From the NCBI GenBank assembly GCA_900542385.1, contig UQNP01000021.1, positions 1 to 19,246 on the forward strand: DNA of 19,246 nucleotides, in the 5' to 3' direction. The stretch is from an uncultured Eubacterium sp. (lineage in GTDB: Bacteria; Bacillota; Clostridia; Peptostreptococcales; Anaerovoracaceae). The first letter of the stretch is position 1; every line of letters starts with the position of its first letter. Below are positions 1-8,496 of this stretch, in pieces. The translations under genes were made by a program, and so were the position numbers. The notes beneath the pieces are model-generated. The model did not search any database and was not told where the DNA came from. It was given only the letters and a program-made list of their open reading frames with translations.

Positions 1-80
1 ATATAGTTTTACAATAACCTCTAAGCATTGCAATTACTGCGTTATTTTTAAAGTCCATATGAATTTAATAATATAAGAGA

Positions 81-105
81 GGTTCGATCCCCCTATGCTC
101 CACCA
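81..105 (+). other. 3' fragment of a tRNA gene, probable attachment site
   Basis: The stretch holds a T-loop TTCGATC (83-89), the 3' side of the T-stem (90-94), acceptor 3' strand ATGCTCC (95-101), discriminator A (102) and encoded CCA (103-105). Bases 1-80 contain no matching 5' acceptor strand, D-arm or anticodon arm, and the 5' T-stem (78-82, AGAGG) pairs with CCCCT with one mismatch, so this is not an intact tRNA. U at position 70 and A73 fit tRNA-Ala (G3:U70), but other isoacceptors are possible. A tRNA 3' end without its 5' half, followed by its own terminator, is what remains at the far junction when an integrase-borne element enters a tRNA 3' end. The element would lie to the left. 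Bases 1-80 hold no gene I can recognise. Confidence 0.7.
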
Positions 106-120
106 TAGCCCAACAATTAT

Positions 121-156
121 AAATCCTTGTAAGTACGTGTTTACAAGGATTTTTTA
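121..156 (+). terminator. Rho-independent terminator behind the tRNA remnant
   Basis: A 12-bp perfect stem (121-132 with 141-152) and an 8-base loop are followed by a run of T. It points along the plus strand, so it is most simply the original terminator of the tRNA gene whose 3' end lies just upstream. It sits 48 bases beyond the addB stop, and the hairpin could also slow minus-strand transcripts, although the T-rich tail on that strand is weak. Confidence 0.85.
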
Positions 157-203
157 ATGCCTTGAAATTTTATTTAATGCGCTGAAAGCAGCTGGCGTAA
201 ATA

Positions 204-3200
204 TCACACCTGTTCAAAACCGCAGCCTTTGAAAGCTGTGTCAAACATGCAGATGCTTTTATACCCGCAGTATTTGCATGCGTTCTTATATTTACCATCC
301 ATATCCTTTACCGATTCTCTCTTAGGTCTTATATCGATATTTCCGTCATAGATTTCTCTGCATATCCTCTCAAGCTGCACATCCACCTGATGCGAAAGCT
401 CATCAAACTCCTCTCCCGTAAACAGGTATCCTCCGGCAGAGGGTGCATATTCTCCCGTTTTCCTGACTTTCTTTATCGGGATAACGCTCGATTTCTCTTC
501 AAGCTCCTTATCCATAGCCTCTATCATATCCGGATCATTTACTACGATCCCTTCCATCCTGTAGGAGTCTTCTATCCTCTTGCGGGCTTCCTCTTCCCCG
601 ATCTTCACGGATCTTGCGTCGGCATCTACATCGGGCTCATGTATCTTGAACAGAAAAACTCCTGCCGGTTTTTCTTTTTCTCCGGACGCCGCTTTCATGT
701 ACACCATCAGCTGAAGTTTGTATCCCTTTCTGAAATATTCTACGTCGACAGAATCTCCTCCCGTCTTGTAATCAACTATCCTTACAGCTCCCCCTGCATC
801 CGGCGCCTCATCACCCGTATCGAGCACATCCATCCTGTCTATCTTGCCTCTTATCACGACTTCTTTGCCGCCCACATCCACTTTTACAGGCGGCAGGCTC
901 TTTCCTACCCCGAAGCTCCTTTCAAAGTACATATCCTTTATATTTCCTTTTCGCACCTGCTTTACGAGTGACCATACAGCTTCACTGCATATATCGATTA
1001 TCCTTTCCGTTCTGTACTTCTCATTTTTACCGTATTTCAGAAGACCTTCCCTGTAATTGCCAGCTTCTGCTTCTATGATCTCTCTGACATCCTTAAGGCA
1101 CTGTTCCTCTGTGACCGTTGCCCATGAAAAAGGATCGCCCTTCGTATATTTCTGAGACAGCTTCATAATACATTCATGGTAAACGTCTCCCGTTTCGCGG
1201 GCACCCATTTCAAACACGCGGGCCTCATCCGGATGAAGCCCGTACAAAATAAAATGGGAAAAAGGACAGCTGCTGTATTTTTCAAGCCGGGAAGCGCTGA
1301 CTTCCATGCGTTCCCTGTCCCCTCTGTAAAGAGCATCAGCGAACTTCTCACCGAGACTGGCCGCAGAATTGTCAAACATCATTCCTTTCGCTATCCTGCC
1401 GAATCCATCCGCATCATTCGCTTTGTACCACCTGGCCGTCTCAAGCCAGATATCATCTATTTCGCCATCATCCATACAGTTTCTGAAAGCATCTGCAATG
1501 TAGGACAAAGTTCCTGCGGCGGATGTTATCATCTCCATAGGGTCCTTCTCTCCCAGATCCCCCTCCGTCTTAATATCCGCAGAAAGCTTTCTAAAAATCT
1601 CAGAAGGATTTGAATCCTCACCTTTTTCGTCAGTTCTGCTGAAGCTCATATACAGTTTTTCAGAGGGCAGAGATAAGATCCTGTATATAGCAAGACGTTC
1701 TTCCCGCCTCATCACCTCATCGCTTTTAACCATCTCAAGATCAAAGCTTTCCAACACATTCTTTTCTTTCTCGTTCAGAAGTCCTTCATCACTGTCGTCA
1801 AGAGGAAATATCCCTTCATTGGCACCGACGATCAAAACAGCCTTTATCCTGCTGATCCTGGTCCTCTGCATAGTTCCTATAATAACTGTATCAGAAGTTA
1901 CCGGCACAAGACCTATTTCAACTTCCGAAAGACCTGCTTCGAGAAGGTTCAGCAATTCTTTGTTTGAAACTCTGTCTTCCCCTGCAATCTCCGTTATCTG
2001 ATCGAATATATCGCACACGGCATTCCAGCTCTGAGCCGTTTCCGCAGCGCCTTCCTCAAGCCCCTGCCGGCTCTGTACAGACATCATCTCGTCTATTCTT
2101 TCAGGCATCCTGAAACTCTCGCTCAGGAATTTGTACAAGCCTTTTATCTTTTCTTCCGCCGTATTGTATCTGCCAATGCTTTCTTTTACATTCTCTATAA
2201 GATCCGTCATAACAAGTCGCATATCGTTTAACTTCTCCAGGTCTTGCTCCGTATACGACTCACCTTCTCTGAAAAAAGGTTTTTTCCAGGCTTCTCCCCT
2301 TACTCTGAACTGCTGTATATAATTTTCCAGTGCTTCTGTTTTATCTTCTTCAAATCCCATGAATCCTGATTTCATCAGTTTCATCATCGATTCACTGCGG
2401 TACCCAAAAGACGCAGCTTCCATCAGCGCAAGGATGAATCCTACAGCAGGATGGTGCAGGATCTTTCTCTTTTTATCAACAAACACAGGTATGCCCCATC
2501 TTATGAATGTCCGTCTCAGCACACCGGTCCTTACAGAAGTATCATTGCATATCACTGCTATATCTCTGAACCTGTAGCCCTCATCTCTCACCAGTTTAAG
2601 GATATAAGCAGCTGCTTTATCAGCCTCCGCGTATATATTCGATGTATCTGCCAATATCACCGGCTTATCCGACTGCCATACGTTTTTTCTGTGATACTTC
2701 TCTGATTTTTCCAGGGATATTTTCCTGACATCTTCATTGAGCTCCTCTGCCGTCAGCATCAGTTTTTCAATAATATGCTGCGTAAGAGAAAACATCTCTC
2801 CGCTTTCATCGGCCAGCATACACGCTTTGTCGCTGTATACATCGTCACTGTATGTCATTACGACGTTCAGATTCCCGGCAGTCTTCAATATCCTTTCCAT
2901 CACCAGAAAATTCTTGGGTGTAAAAGTATCAAATCCGTATATCCATACATCTGAAGAAGCCACAAGATCTGAGGAGAGTATCCTTTTTCCGTAGAATGCT
3001 ATGTAATCCTCGGAATCTGTATATTTATCCTTTATTTCGTTTTCATATTCCCGATATATCATCAGAAGATCATCCAGCTTATGCTTCAAGAGACTGCTTT
3101 CTTCAAGAGAATCCCTTACATCTTCAAGCATATCAGGCACTATGTCCGCCCTCTTCATTTCAGAAATAAATCCGTTTACCATCTCTGCAAATGAATCTTT

Positions 3201-3515
3201 ATCCTTAAGGCCTCTATATATACCGAGCCGCTCTCCGTTTTTCCTTATTATCCTCGAAAGCAGCATATGCCTGCCATACTTATCTATCATATCGGGAAGT
3301 TCTCCATCGGTTTCCCTTATCACTTTGCTTCCCAGTGAAGAAAAATCCACGACGCTCAGATCCATCAGACCCTTTTTACCAAGATAAAAAAAGGCATCTC
3401 TTTCTGCCTGCAACGAAAACTGATCCGGTACAAGCAGCAGAGTCCTGCCTTTTATATTTTCAAATATGAATTTTTCTCTGTCGATATTTTCACTGCCGTA
3501 GTAAATGTTAAGCAT
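204..3515 (-). CDS. addB: AddB-type subunit of the AddAB helicase-nuclease
   Basis: This 1103-residue protein matches AddB in length and layout. AddAB processes double-strand breaks up to Chi and loads RecA. The N-terminus (LLLVPDQFSLQAE, 26-38) is the usual AddB opening. The C-terminal RecB-like nuclease is intact: GKIDR (890-894) and DYK (915-917) carry the catalytic acids and lysine. The Fe-S staple is also present: C750, C1080, C1083 and C1089, the arrangement known from Bacillus AddB. The glycine-rich Walker A normally found near residues 7-14 is replaced by GSENIDREK, so nucleotide binding here is doubtful. The ATG follows GTGAGG at good spacing. The gene starts 17 bases after the stop of the MarR-flavoprotein gene, so it is probably the last gene of the fab operon. 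No addA is present downstream in the window. Confidence 0.9.
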   Translation of the reverse strand: MLNIYYGSENIDREKFIFENIKGRTLLLVPDQFSLQAERDAFFYLGKKGLMDLSVVDFSSLGSKVIRETDGELPDMIDKYGRHMLLSRIIRKNGERLGIYRGLKDKDSFAEMVNGFISEMKRADIVPDMLEDVRDSLEESSLLKHKLDDLLMIYREYENEIKDKYTDSEDYIAFYGKRILSSDLVASSDVWIYGFDTFTPKNFLVMERILKTAGNLNVVMTYSDDVYSDKACMLADESGEMFSLTQHIIEKLMLTAEELNEDVRKISLEKSEKYHRKNVWQSDKPVILADTSNIYAEADKAAAYILKLVRDEGYRFRDIAVICNDTSVRTGVLRRTFIRWGIPVFVDKKRKILHHPAVGFILALMEAASFGYRSESMMKLMKSGFMGFEEDKTEALENYIQQFRVRGEAWKKPFFREGESYTEQDLEKLNDMRLVMTDLIENVKESIGRYNTAEEKIKGLYKFLSESFRMPERIDEMMSVQSRQGLEEGAAETAQSWNAVCDIFDQITEIAGEDRVSNKELLNLLEAGLSEVEIGLVPVTSDTVIIGTMQRTRISRIKAVLIVGANEGIFPLDDSDEGLLNEKEKNVLESFDLEMVKSDEVMRREERLAIYRILSLPSEKLYMSFSRTDEKGEDSNPSEIFRKLSADIKTEGDLGEKDPMEMITSAAGTLSYIADAFRNCMDDGEIDDIWLETARWYKANDADGFGRIAKGMMFDNSAASLGEKFADALYRGDRERMEVSASRLEKYSSCPFSHFILYGLHPDEARVFEMGARETGDVYHECIMKLSQKYTKGDPFSWATVTEEQCLKDVREIIEAEAGNYREGLLKYGKNEKYRTERIIDICSEAVWSLVKQVRKGNIKDMYFERSFGVGKSLPPVKVDVGGKEVVIRGKIDRMDVLDTGDEAPDAGGAVRIVDYKTGGDSVDVEYFRKGYKLQLMVYMKAASGEKEKPAGVFLFKIHEPDVDADARSVKIGEEEARKRIEDSYRMEGIVVNDPDMIEAMDKELEEKSSVIPIKKVRKTGEYAPSAGGYLFTGEEFDELSHQVDVQLERICREIYDGNIDIRPKRESVKDMDGKYKNACKYCGYKSICMFDTAFKGCGFEQV

Positions 3516-3532
3516 AGGATATCCTCACTTGT

Positions 3533-4999
3533 TTATGTTTCAAACTCCCTGAAAACATCCTTTACGGTATCTATTCTTCCGATACTTTCGGCCTGCTCAC
3601 TGCAAAACATAAGCCCTCCGTCGTAATCCCCCTCTACACTGCGTTTCACCGCTTCAAATATATCATAGTCCTCGCACTTGCCTTCGGCTACTCTGTCGGT
3701 AAAGGAGTTCTTCATCGCTCTAACAGATGTTTTCATCGGACTTCTGATTATTGTAACATCATTTCTTTCACAGTTCAAATACCGTTTCTTGTATTCATCC
3801 GGTGCATCGCACTCCTCTGTCAAAACGAATCTGGTTCCCATGAGGAAACCGTCGGCTCCGTACTTATAGGCCGTCTCTGCGTCTTCCTTTGTAAAAATAC
3901 CGCCGCCTACTATCAGAGGGCAGTTTTCAAACTTGGAAAGCTCAGATTTTATATCTGCTATAATTCTATGCCATTCCTGCTCCGCTCTGTCGAGCTGGTC
4001 CTCTCTGAAGCCGAGGAGCCCTGCTGCGAAAGGTCCTTGCAGGATAAATCCATCCGGCATACGATTGTATTTCTGCGACCAGGTCCTTATTATGGCAGAA
4101 GCTGCCCGTTTTGAAGAGACTGTAGGTACAAGAGCCACTTTCTTGTCGCCGCAGTACTTCGGAAGATCTCTCGGTATGCTTCCGCTCGTGACGATCACCT
4201 GCGCTCCGCTTTTTACTGCTGCATCGACATATGCAGGAGCGTTTGGATTGCTCCACATCACAGTGACTCCTATAAGTCCGCCGCCACCAGCTTCATCGCG
4301 CCGCCTTTTGGCTTCGCTGACCGCTTCACGCACTCCTTCTATGTTTGCAGTCAGCCTGTCTTTCTCATAATCAGGACGTCTGTATCCTATATCCGTCGTT
4401 CCTATAAGACCAAGACCGCCTTCGGCAGCAACAGATGACGCCAGTCCGGCGCCGGCTATACAAATACTCATCCCTGCCTGCACTATAGGGACAGGCAGTT
4501 CATGAGGTCCGAGTTTTATAGGCTTCAGCTCGAATGGTGATGTTTTGACGTACACCATACTGCTTTTTGCCATAAAATACTGGTTTATATTGTCTATAGC
4601 CGATACAAAATACTGCAGCTTGTCGAAAGGTACCTGCGAAACAGCGCCTTTAACGATCCTCTCCATAAACTGCTCATACTCACGAGCGGCCTGCTCTCCC
4701 TTGTCGGTGAGCGCAACCTTTACGATGCGCCTGTCCTTATCATCGCGAAGCCGCTCAACATAACCTTTTTTCACAAGCTTATTAACCGTCGACGTCAGAG
4801 TACTCACTTTTATCTCAAGAATATTCGCCACATGAGTCATGGTTTTCGGTCGCCCAATCCCTATTGCCGTTACGGCATGTATCTCTGTCCGCGAAAGGTC
4901 TGCAAAATCGGAATTCTTCAGATTTTCATCCTGAAGCTTGTGAATTATTTTAAAGAGACCGCTCATTGTTTCGTATATTTTCTTTACATTTTTATCCAA
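3533..4999 (-). CDS. FabT-like MarR repressor fused to a nitronate monooxygenase/FabK-like flavoprotein domain
   Basis: One uninterrupted 488-residue frame. Residues 1-145 are a MarR protein: recognition region THVANILEIKVSTLTSTVNK (55-74) and a wing with the family's D-x-R signature (DDKDRR, 86-91). Residues about 158-488 are an FMN-binding TIM barrel of the nitronate monooxygenase/FabK family: PIVQAGM (171-177), VGGGI (364-368) and MGTRF (387-391). The family motif around the catalytic histidine (usually GPxAGGHxGF) reads GPFAAGLLGF at 322-331, so the histidine is leucine 328. The FabK encoded upstream keeps its histidine. The start is the ATG with AGGAG seven bases before it. The gene lies 24 bases after fabZ and 17 before addB. 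Inference: a one-component repressor of the fab operon with an inactive-enzyme sensor domain for flavin, redox state or acyl groups. Residual catalysis cannot be excluded. Confidence 0.88.
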   Translation of the reverse strand: MDKNVKKIYETMSGLFKIIHKLQDENLKNSDFADLSRTEIHAVTAIGIGRPKTMTHVANILEIKVSTLTSTVNKLVKKGYVERLRDDKDRRIVKVALTDKGEQAAREYEQFMERIVKGAVSQVPFDKLQYFVSAIDNINQYFMAKSSMVYVKTSPFELKPIKLGPHELPVPIVQAGMSICIAGAGLASSVAAEGGLGLIGTTDIGYRRPDYEKDRLTANIEGVREAVSEAKRRRDEAGGGGLIGVTVMWSNPNAPAYVDAAVKSGAQVIVTSGSIPRDLPKYCGDKKVALVPTVSSKRAASAIIRTWSQKYNRMPDGFILQGPFAAGLLGFREDQLDRAEQEWHRIIADIKSELSKFENCPLIVGGGIFTKEDAETAYKYGADGFLMGTRFVLTEECDAPDEYKKRYLNCERNDVTIIRSPMKTSVRAMKNSFTDRVAEGKCEDYDIFEAVKRSVEGDYDGGLMFCSEQAESIGRIDTVKDVFREFET

Positions 5000-5023
5000 T
5001 GATTATCTCCTGACCTTTTTATT

Positions 5024-5449
5024 TTAACTAAACGCGAACATTATCTCACATTTGCACGCCAGCTCATCACCTACATAAGCTTCAGCAAGACCTGTACCCG
5101 CATTTTTCCTAAGTCTGTCAAGGGTCACTTTGAGAGTGAGAACATCTCCCGGCGTCACCTGTTTTTTGAATTTAGCATTTTTTATAGCTCCGAAAACAGC
5201 GAGTTTACCTTTGTTCTCAGGCATGGAAAGCACTGCTATAGCTCCTGCCTGAGCAAGCGATTCAACTATCAGCACTCCAGGCATGATAGGTCTTCCCGGA
5301 AAATGTCCCTGGAAGTAATATTCATCTTCCCTGACATATTTTCTGGCAACGATCGATTCTCCCACATTGAGTTCCTCTACTTCATCTACAAGCAGAAACG
5401 GCTCTCTATGCGGTATTATTTCTTTTATCTGTTCTTTGTTAAGAAGCAT
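5024..5449 (-). CDS. fabZ: 3-hydroxyacyl-ACP dehydratase FabZ
   Basis: FabZ removes water from 3-hydroxyacyl-ACP to give trans-2-enoyl-ACP in the cytosolic elongation cycle. The 141-residue length is normal. The hot-dog-fold active site is complete: H49 in GHFPGRPIMPGVL (48-60) and E63 in VESLAQ. The N-terminal IIPHREPFLLVDEV (11-24) is also typical. The ATG has AAAGGAAG upstream. It sits between fabF (39-base gap) and the MarR fusion gene. In streptococcal fab clusters accB precedes fabZ; here it does not. Confidence 0.96.
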   Translation of the reverse strand: MLLNKEQIKEIIPHREPFLLVDEVEELNVGESIVARKYVREDEYYFQGHFPGRPIMPGVLIVESLAQAGAIAVLSMPENKGKLAVFGAIKNAKFKKQVTPGDVLTLKVTLDRLRKNAGTGLAEAYVGDELACKCEIMFAFS

Positions 5450-5488
5450 GCTTATCTTCCTTTCTCTACGACATTTTCATCTTTACTC

Positions 5489-6721
5489 TTATTCCGCAAA
5501 TTTTTTCATTATCAGCGTTCCGTTATGTCCTCCAAATCCCAGGGAATTGGAAAGAACATAGTTTATATTGGCTTCTCTTCCTTCGTTTGGAACATAGTCA
5601 AGAGTAAGTTCCGGATCAGGCTTTTTAAGACCTATTGTAGGAGGTATAAATCCTTCAACTATAGTCTTGGCGCATATTACAGCCTCAAGACCTCCTGCTG
5701 CGCCGAGAAGATGTCCCGTCATGCTCTTGGTTGAGCTTACAGGCACCTTTGTATCTTCTCCGAAAATTTTCTTTATTGCAAGTGTTTCAAAAGCATCGTT
5801 GTAAGGAGTTCCCGTTCCGTGAGCATTTATATAATCTATATCCTCCGGAGTGATGCCTGCATCATCTATAGCCATCTTTATAGCTTTTGCTGCGCCTTCT
5901 CCATCAGGTGCCGGCGAAGTTATATGGTATGCATCGGATGTTGCTCCGTATCCTACTATCTCTCCGTATATCTTTGCACCTCTTGCTTTTGCATGCTCAA
6001 GCTCTTCAAGTACCAGGAAGCCTGCACCTTCTCCAAGTATGAAGCCGTTTCTTTCAACATCGAACGGTATGGAAGCTCTGTCCGGATCTTTTGTAGGATT
6101 CATCGCCGTCATATTTGAAAAACCGGAAAAGCATACAGGTGAAAGCACTGATTCTGCTCCGCCTGCCAGTATTACATCATTGTAGCCATGCTTTATATTT
6201 CTATAAGCTTCACCAACGTTGTGAGTACCGGCAGCACAGGCCGATACTATACCGAAGCTCGGTCCCTGAGCTTTGAATTCCATTGAAATGTTTCCAGCTA
6301 TCGCATTAGGCATTACCATAGGTATGAGAAGGGCTGACGCTCTTCCCGGCGTATTTTTCTTTACACACTTGGTCACTTCATGCTCCATAGTTGCAATACC
6401 GCCTATACCTGTACCTCCGTATATTCCGAATCTATCCGGATCCACATTTTCTCCGCTGACGATACCGCTGTCGCTTATCGCTTCACGCGCTGCAGTAAGC
6501 GCATACTGATCTGCTATATCAAGTCTCTTTGCAGCTCTCTTATCTCCAAAGTCAAAGTCTTTTACTTCCGCTGCCAGAGTGACTTTATGACCTTCAAGGT
6601 CAAATCTCGTTATTTCCGCAATACCGTGTCTTCCATTTTTTATGGAATCCCACATTGCATCAACGTTGTTCCCTACCGGCGATACGACGCCAAGTCCTGT
6701 AACTACTACTCTCTTTTCCAT
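5489..6721 (-). CDS. fabF: 3-oxoacyl-ACP synthase II FabF
   Basis: This condensing enzyme elongates acyl-ACP with malonyl-ACP. The 410-residue length is standard. The Cys-His-His triad is visible: C162 in SACAAG, H301 in NAHGTGTPYND and H337 in KSMTGHLLGAAG, with K332 beside it. The opening KRVVVTGLGVVSPVGN (3-18) is diagnostic. It follows fabG by 24 bases in the same operon. Because FabZ is the only dehydratase seen and no FabA or FabM lies here, the window does not show how unsaturated chains would be made. Confidence 0.97.
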   Translation of the reverse strand: MEKRVVVTGLGVVSPVGNNVDAMWDSIKNGRHGIAEITRFDLEGHKVTLAAEVKDFDFGDKRAAKRLDIADQYALTAAREAISDSGIVSGENVDPDRFGIYGGTGIGGIATMEHEVTKCVKKNTPGRASALLIPMVMPNAIAGNISMEFKAQGPSFGIVSACAAGTHNVGEAYRNIKHGYNDVILAGGAESVLSPVCFSGFSNMTAMNPTKDPDRASIPFDVERNGFILGEGAGFLVLEELEHAKARGAKIYGEIVGYGATSDAYHITSPAPDGEGAAKAIKMAIDDAGITPEDIDYINAHGTGTPYNDAFETLAIKKIFGEDTKVPVSSTKSMTGHLLGAAGGLEAVICAKTIVEGFIPPTIGLKKPDPELTLDYVPNEGREANINYVLSNSLGFGGHNGTLIMKKFAE

Positions 6722-6745
6722 ATATCTTTATCCTCCGATCACCCT

Positions 6746-7489
6746 TTACATTATTATTCCGCCGTCTACGGCTATTATCTGTCCTGTAATATACGAACTC
6801 AGATCCGATGCTAAGAACAGCGCTGCGTTTGCTATATCCTGAGGCTGTCCCATCCTCTGCATGCTTATATTTTTAGCAGCTCCTGCTTTCTGCTCTTCTG
6901 TAAGTACAGCCGTCATATCTGTTTCAACAAATCCCGGAGCTATACCATTGACTCTTATGCCCCTTCTTCCAAGTTCCTTTGCTGCCGACTTAGTCATTCC
7001 CACAAGTCCTGCCTTCGATGCACTGTAGTTTACCTGCGCAGGATTTCCTTTAAGTCCTGATACAGATGACATACTGATTATGGAGCCGCTTCTCTGCTTT
7101 ATCATGAGCGCTGATATCTCTTTAGTCATATAAAAAGATCCATTCAGATTGACATCTATAACTCTTGAAAAATCCTCAGGACTCATTTTTATCATGAGTT
7201 TGTCGTTGGTTATTCCTGCGTTGTTTACAAGAATGTCTACTTTCTTGTCAAATTCATCTTTTATTATCTGCGCTACATTCACAGCTGTCTGCGGATCTGT
7301 TATATCTCCGTTTACCATTCTGACTCTCGTGCCGAATTCTTTGAGTTCCGCTTCAGTCTGATCAGCGGCCTCTTTACTGCTGATATCGCAGATTATAACG
7401 TTAGCACCGTTTTTACAGAATGTCTCAGCTATGCATTTACCTATGCCTCTTACACCGCCTGTAATAACTGCTGTTTTTCCTTTTAACAT
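6746..7489 (-). CDS. fabG: 3-oxoacyl-ACP reductase FabG
   Basis: NADPH-dependent short-chain dehydrogenase that reduces 3-oxoacyl-ACP. Cofactor motif TGGVRGIG lies at 10-17, NNAG at 89-92, the catalytic serine near 141-142 and YSASK at 155-159, so the active site is complete. I start it at the ATG ending at 7489 (247 residues), because AGG lies seven bases before it; a GTG six bases further upstream (7495) has no usable ribosome site. The stop is followed 24 bases later by fabF. The fabD-fabG-fabF order is the usual one. Confidence 0.96.
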   Translation of the reverse strand: MLKGKTAVITGGVRGIGKCIAETFCKNGANVIICDISSKEAADQTEAELKEFGTRVRMVNGDITDPQTAVNVAQIIKDEFDKKVDILVNNAGITNDKLMIKMSPEDFSRVIDVNLNGSFYMTKEISALMIKQRSGSIISMSSVSGLKGNPAQVNYSASKAGLVGMTKSAAKELGRRGIRVNGIAPGFVETDMTAVLTEEQKAGAAKNISMQRMGQPQDIANAALFLASDLSSYITGQIIAVDGGIIM

Positions 7490-7506
7490 ATCCACACCTG
7501 CTTTCT

Positions 7507-8496
7507 TTACTCTCCGTCAGCCAGTTCTTTTATCCTGGATACGGTTTCACTCAAAGATTCAACGTTTTCCACGTTGAGAGCTTCAATACCTTTGCATGTT
7601 TTTTTTGTAAGGCCGGTAAGGGTAGTTCCCGGTCCGATCTCCACCATAGCCTTAACGCCGTCAGCTTCAAATTTTCTTATGATCTCTTCCCAGTATACCG
7701 GGCTCATCGCCTGTTTTGACATTATATCCACAAGGTATGCCTGCAGATCTCCTCCATCGTAGTCTTTCATGTAATCATCCGCAGTCAAGTCTGCATATAC
7801 AGTTTTTTCAGGCTTTTTTAATTTTACTTCCATGAGAACATCCTTGAGTTTTTCAGCTGCCGGAACCATCATCGGACTGTGAAAAGCAGTGCTGACACTC
7901 AAAGGGATAGCTTTTATCTTGTTTTCTGCCGCCACCTTGCAGAATCTCTCTATGGCTTCCTTATCTCCCGCTACTACTGTCTGCTTAGGAGAGTTGAAGT
8001 TTACTCCTTCAAGGATACCGTCTTCTCTTGCCTGTTCAACGGCTTCCAGGATCTTTTCTCTCTTGCCGAGGCCCGCTACCATCGCACCTTTGTTTTCACC
8101 GTTTTCATCAAGGCCGGCCTCCTTCATGAGGACACCTCTCTTTGCCACGATATCCACACCTTCGCCGATATCCTCTATAACACCTGCTGCTGTAAGAGCC
8201 GAATATTCGCCAAGACTGAATCCGGCAACAGCGCTTATTTCCACTTTTTCATCAAGGCCGTTCTTTTTGAGCTCAGATAAAAAAGCTTCATATGCAGCCA
8301 TGCTTACTGTATACACCGTCGGCTGAGTGACATGAGTCTGCTTGAGCGTCTCCTCGTCTCCTTCAAAGCACCATTCCTTTACCTGTTCTCCAGCTGTATC
8401 AAAAACTTTCCTGGCTTCAGGATAAGAATCATAAAGATCCTTTCCCATTCCGCTATACTGCGCTCCCTGCCCTGCAAATACTATTCCTATCTTCAT
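7507..8496 (-). CDS. fabD: Malonyl-CoA:ACP transacylase FabD
   Basis: FabD loads malonyl groups from CoA onto ACP. GQGAQ lies at 9-13, the nucleophile S94 in GFSLGEYS (92-99), and the partner H206 in STAFHSP. The chosen ATG (ending at 8496) follows AAGGAGGAGAG and gives the standard MKIGIVFAGQGAQ opening and 329 residues, slightly long for the family. An upstream in-frame ATG at 8529 would add an arginine-rich stretch without a ribosome site. The first 44 bases overlap the end of fabK in another frame, which suggests translational coupling. Confidence 0.96.
   Translation of the reverse strand: MKIGIVFAGQGAQYSGMGKDLYDSYPEARKVFDTAGEQVKEWCFEGDEETLKQTHVTQPTVYTVSMAAYEAFLSELKKNGLDEKVEISAVAGFSLGEYSALTAAGVIEDIGEGVDIVAKRGVLMKEAGLDENGENKGAMVAGLGKREKILEAVEQAREDGILEGVNFNSPKQTVVAGDKEAIERFCKVAAENKIKAIPLSVSTAFHSPMMVPAAEKLKDVLMEVKLKKPEKTVYADLTADDYMKDYDGGDLQAYLVDIMSKQAMSPVYWEEIIRKFEADGVKAMVEIGPGTTLTGLTKKTCKGIEALNVENVESLSETVSRIKELADGE

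Noticed and set aside
26..105. Intact or intron-split tRNA gene
   Set aside because: No 5' acceptor strand, D-arm or anticodon stem can be found in bases 1-80; only the T-arm and acceptor 3' side are present.
3966..4256. Separate small minus-strand gene within the regulator gene
   Set aside because: It is an alternative frame of the flavoprotein-coding region with arginine- and serine-rich content and no ribosome site.
4520..4570. Internal start that would make the flavoprotein domain separately from the MarR domain
   Set aside because: Methionines occur near residues 143 and 148, but no purine-rich ribosome site precedes them, so a single fused product is more likely.
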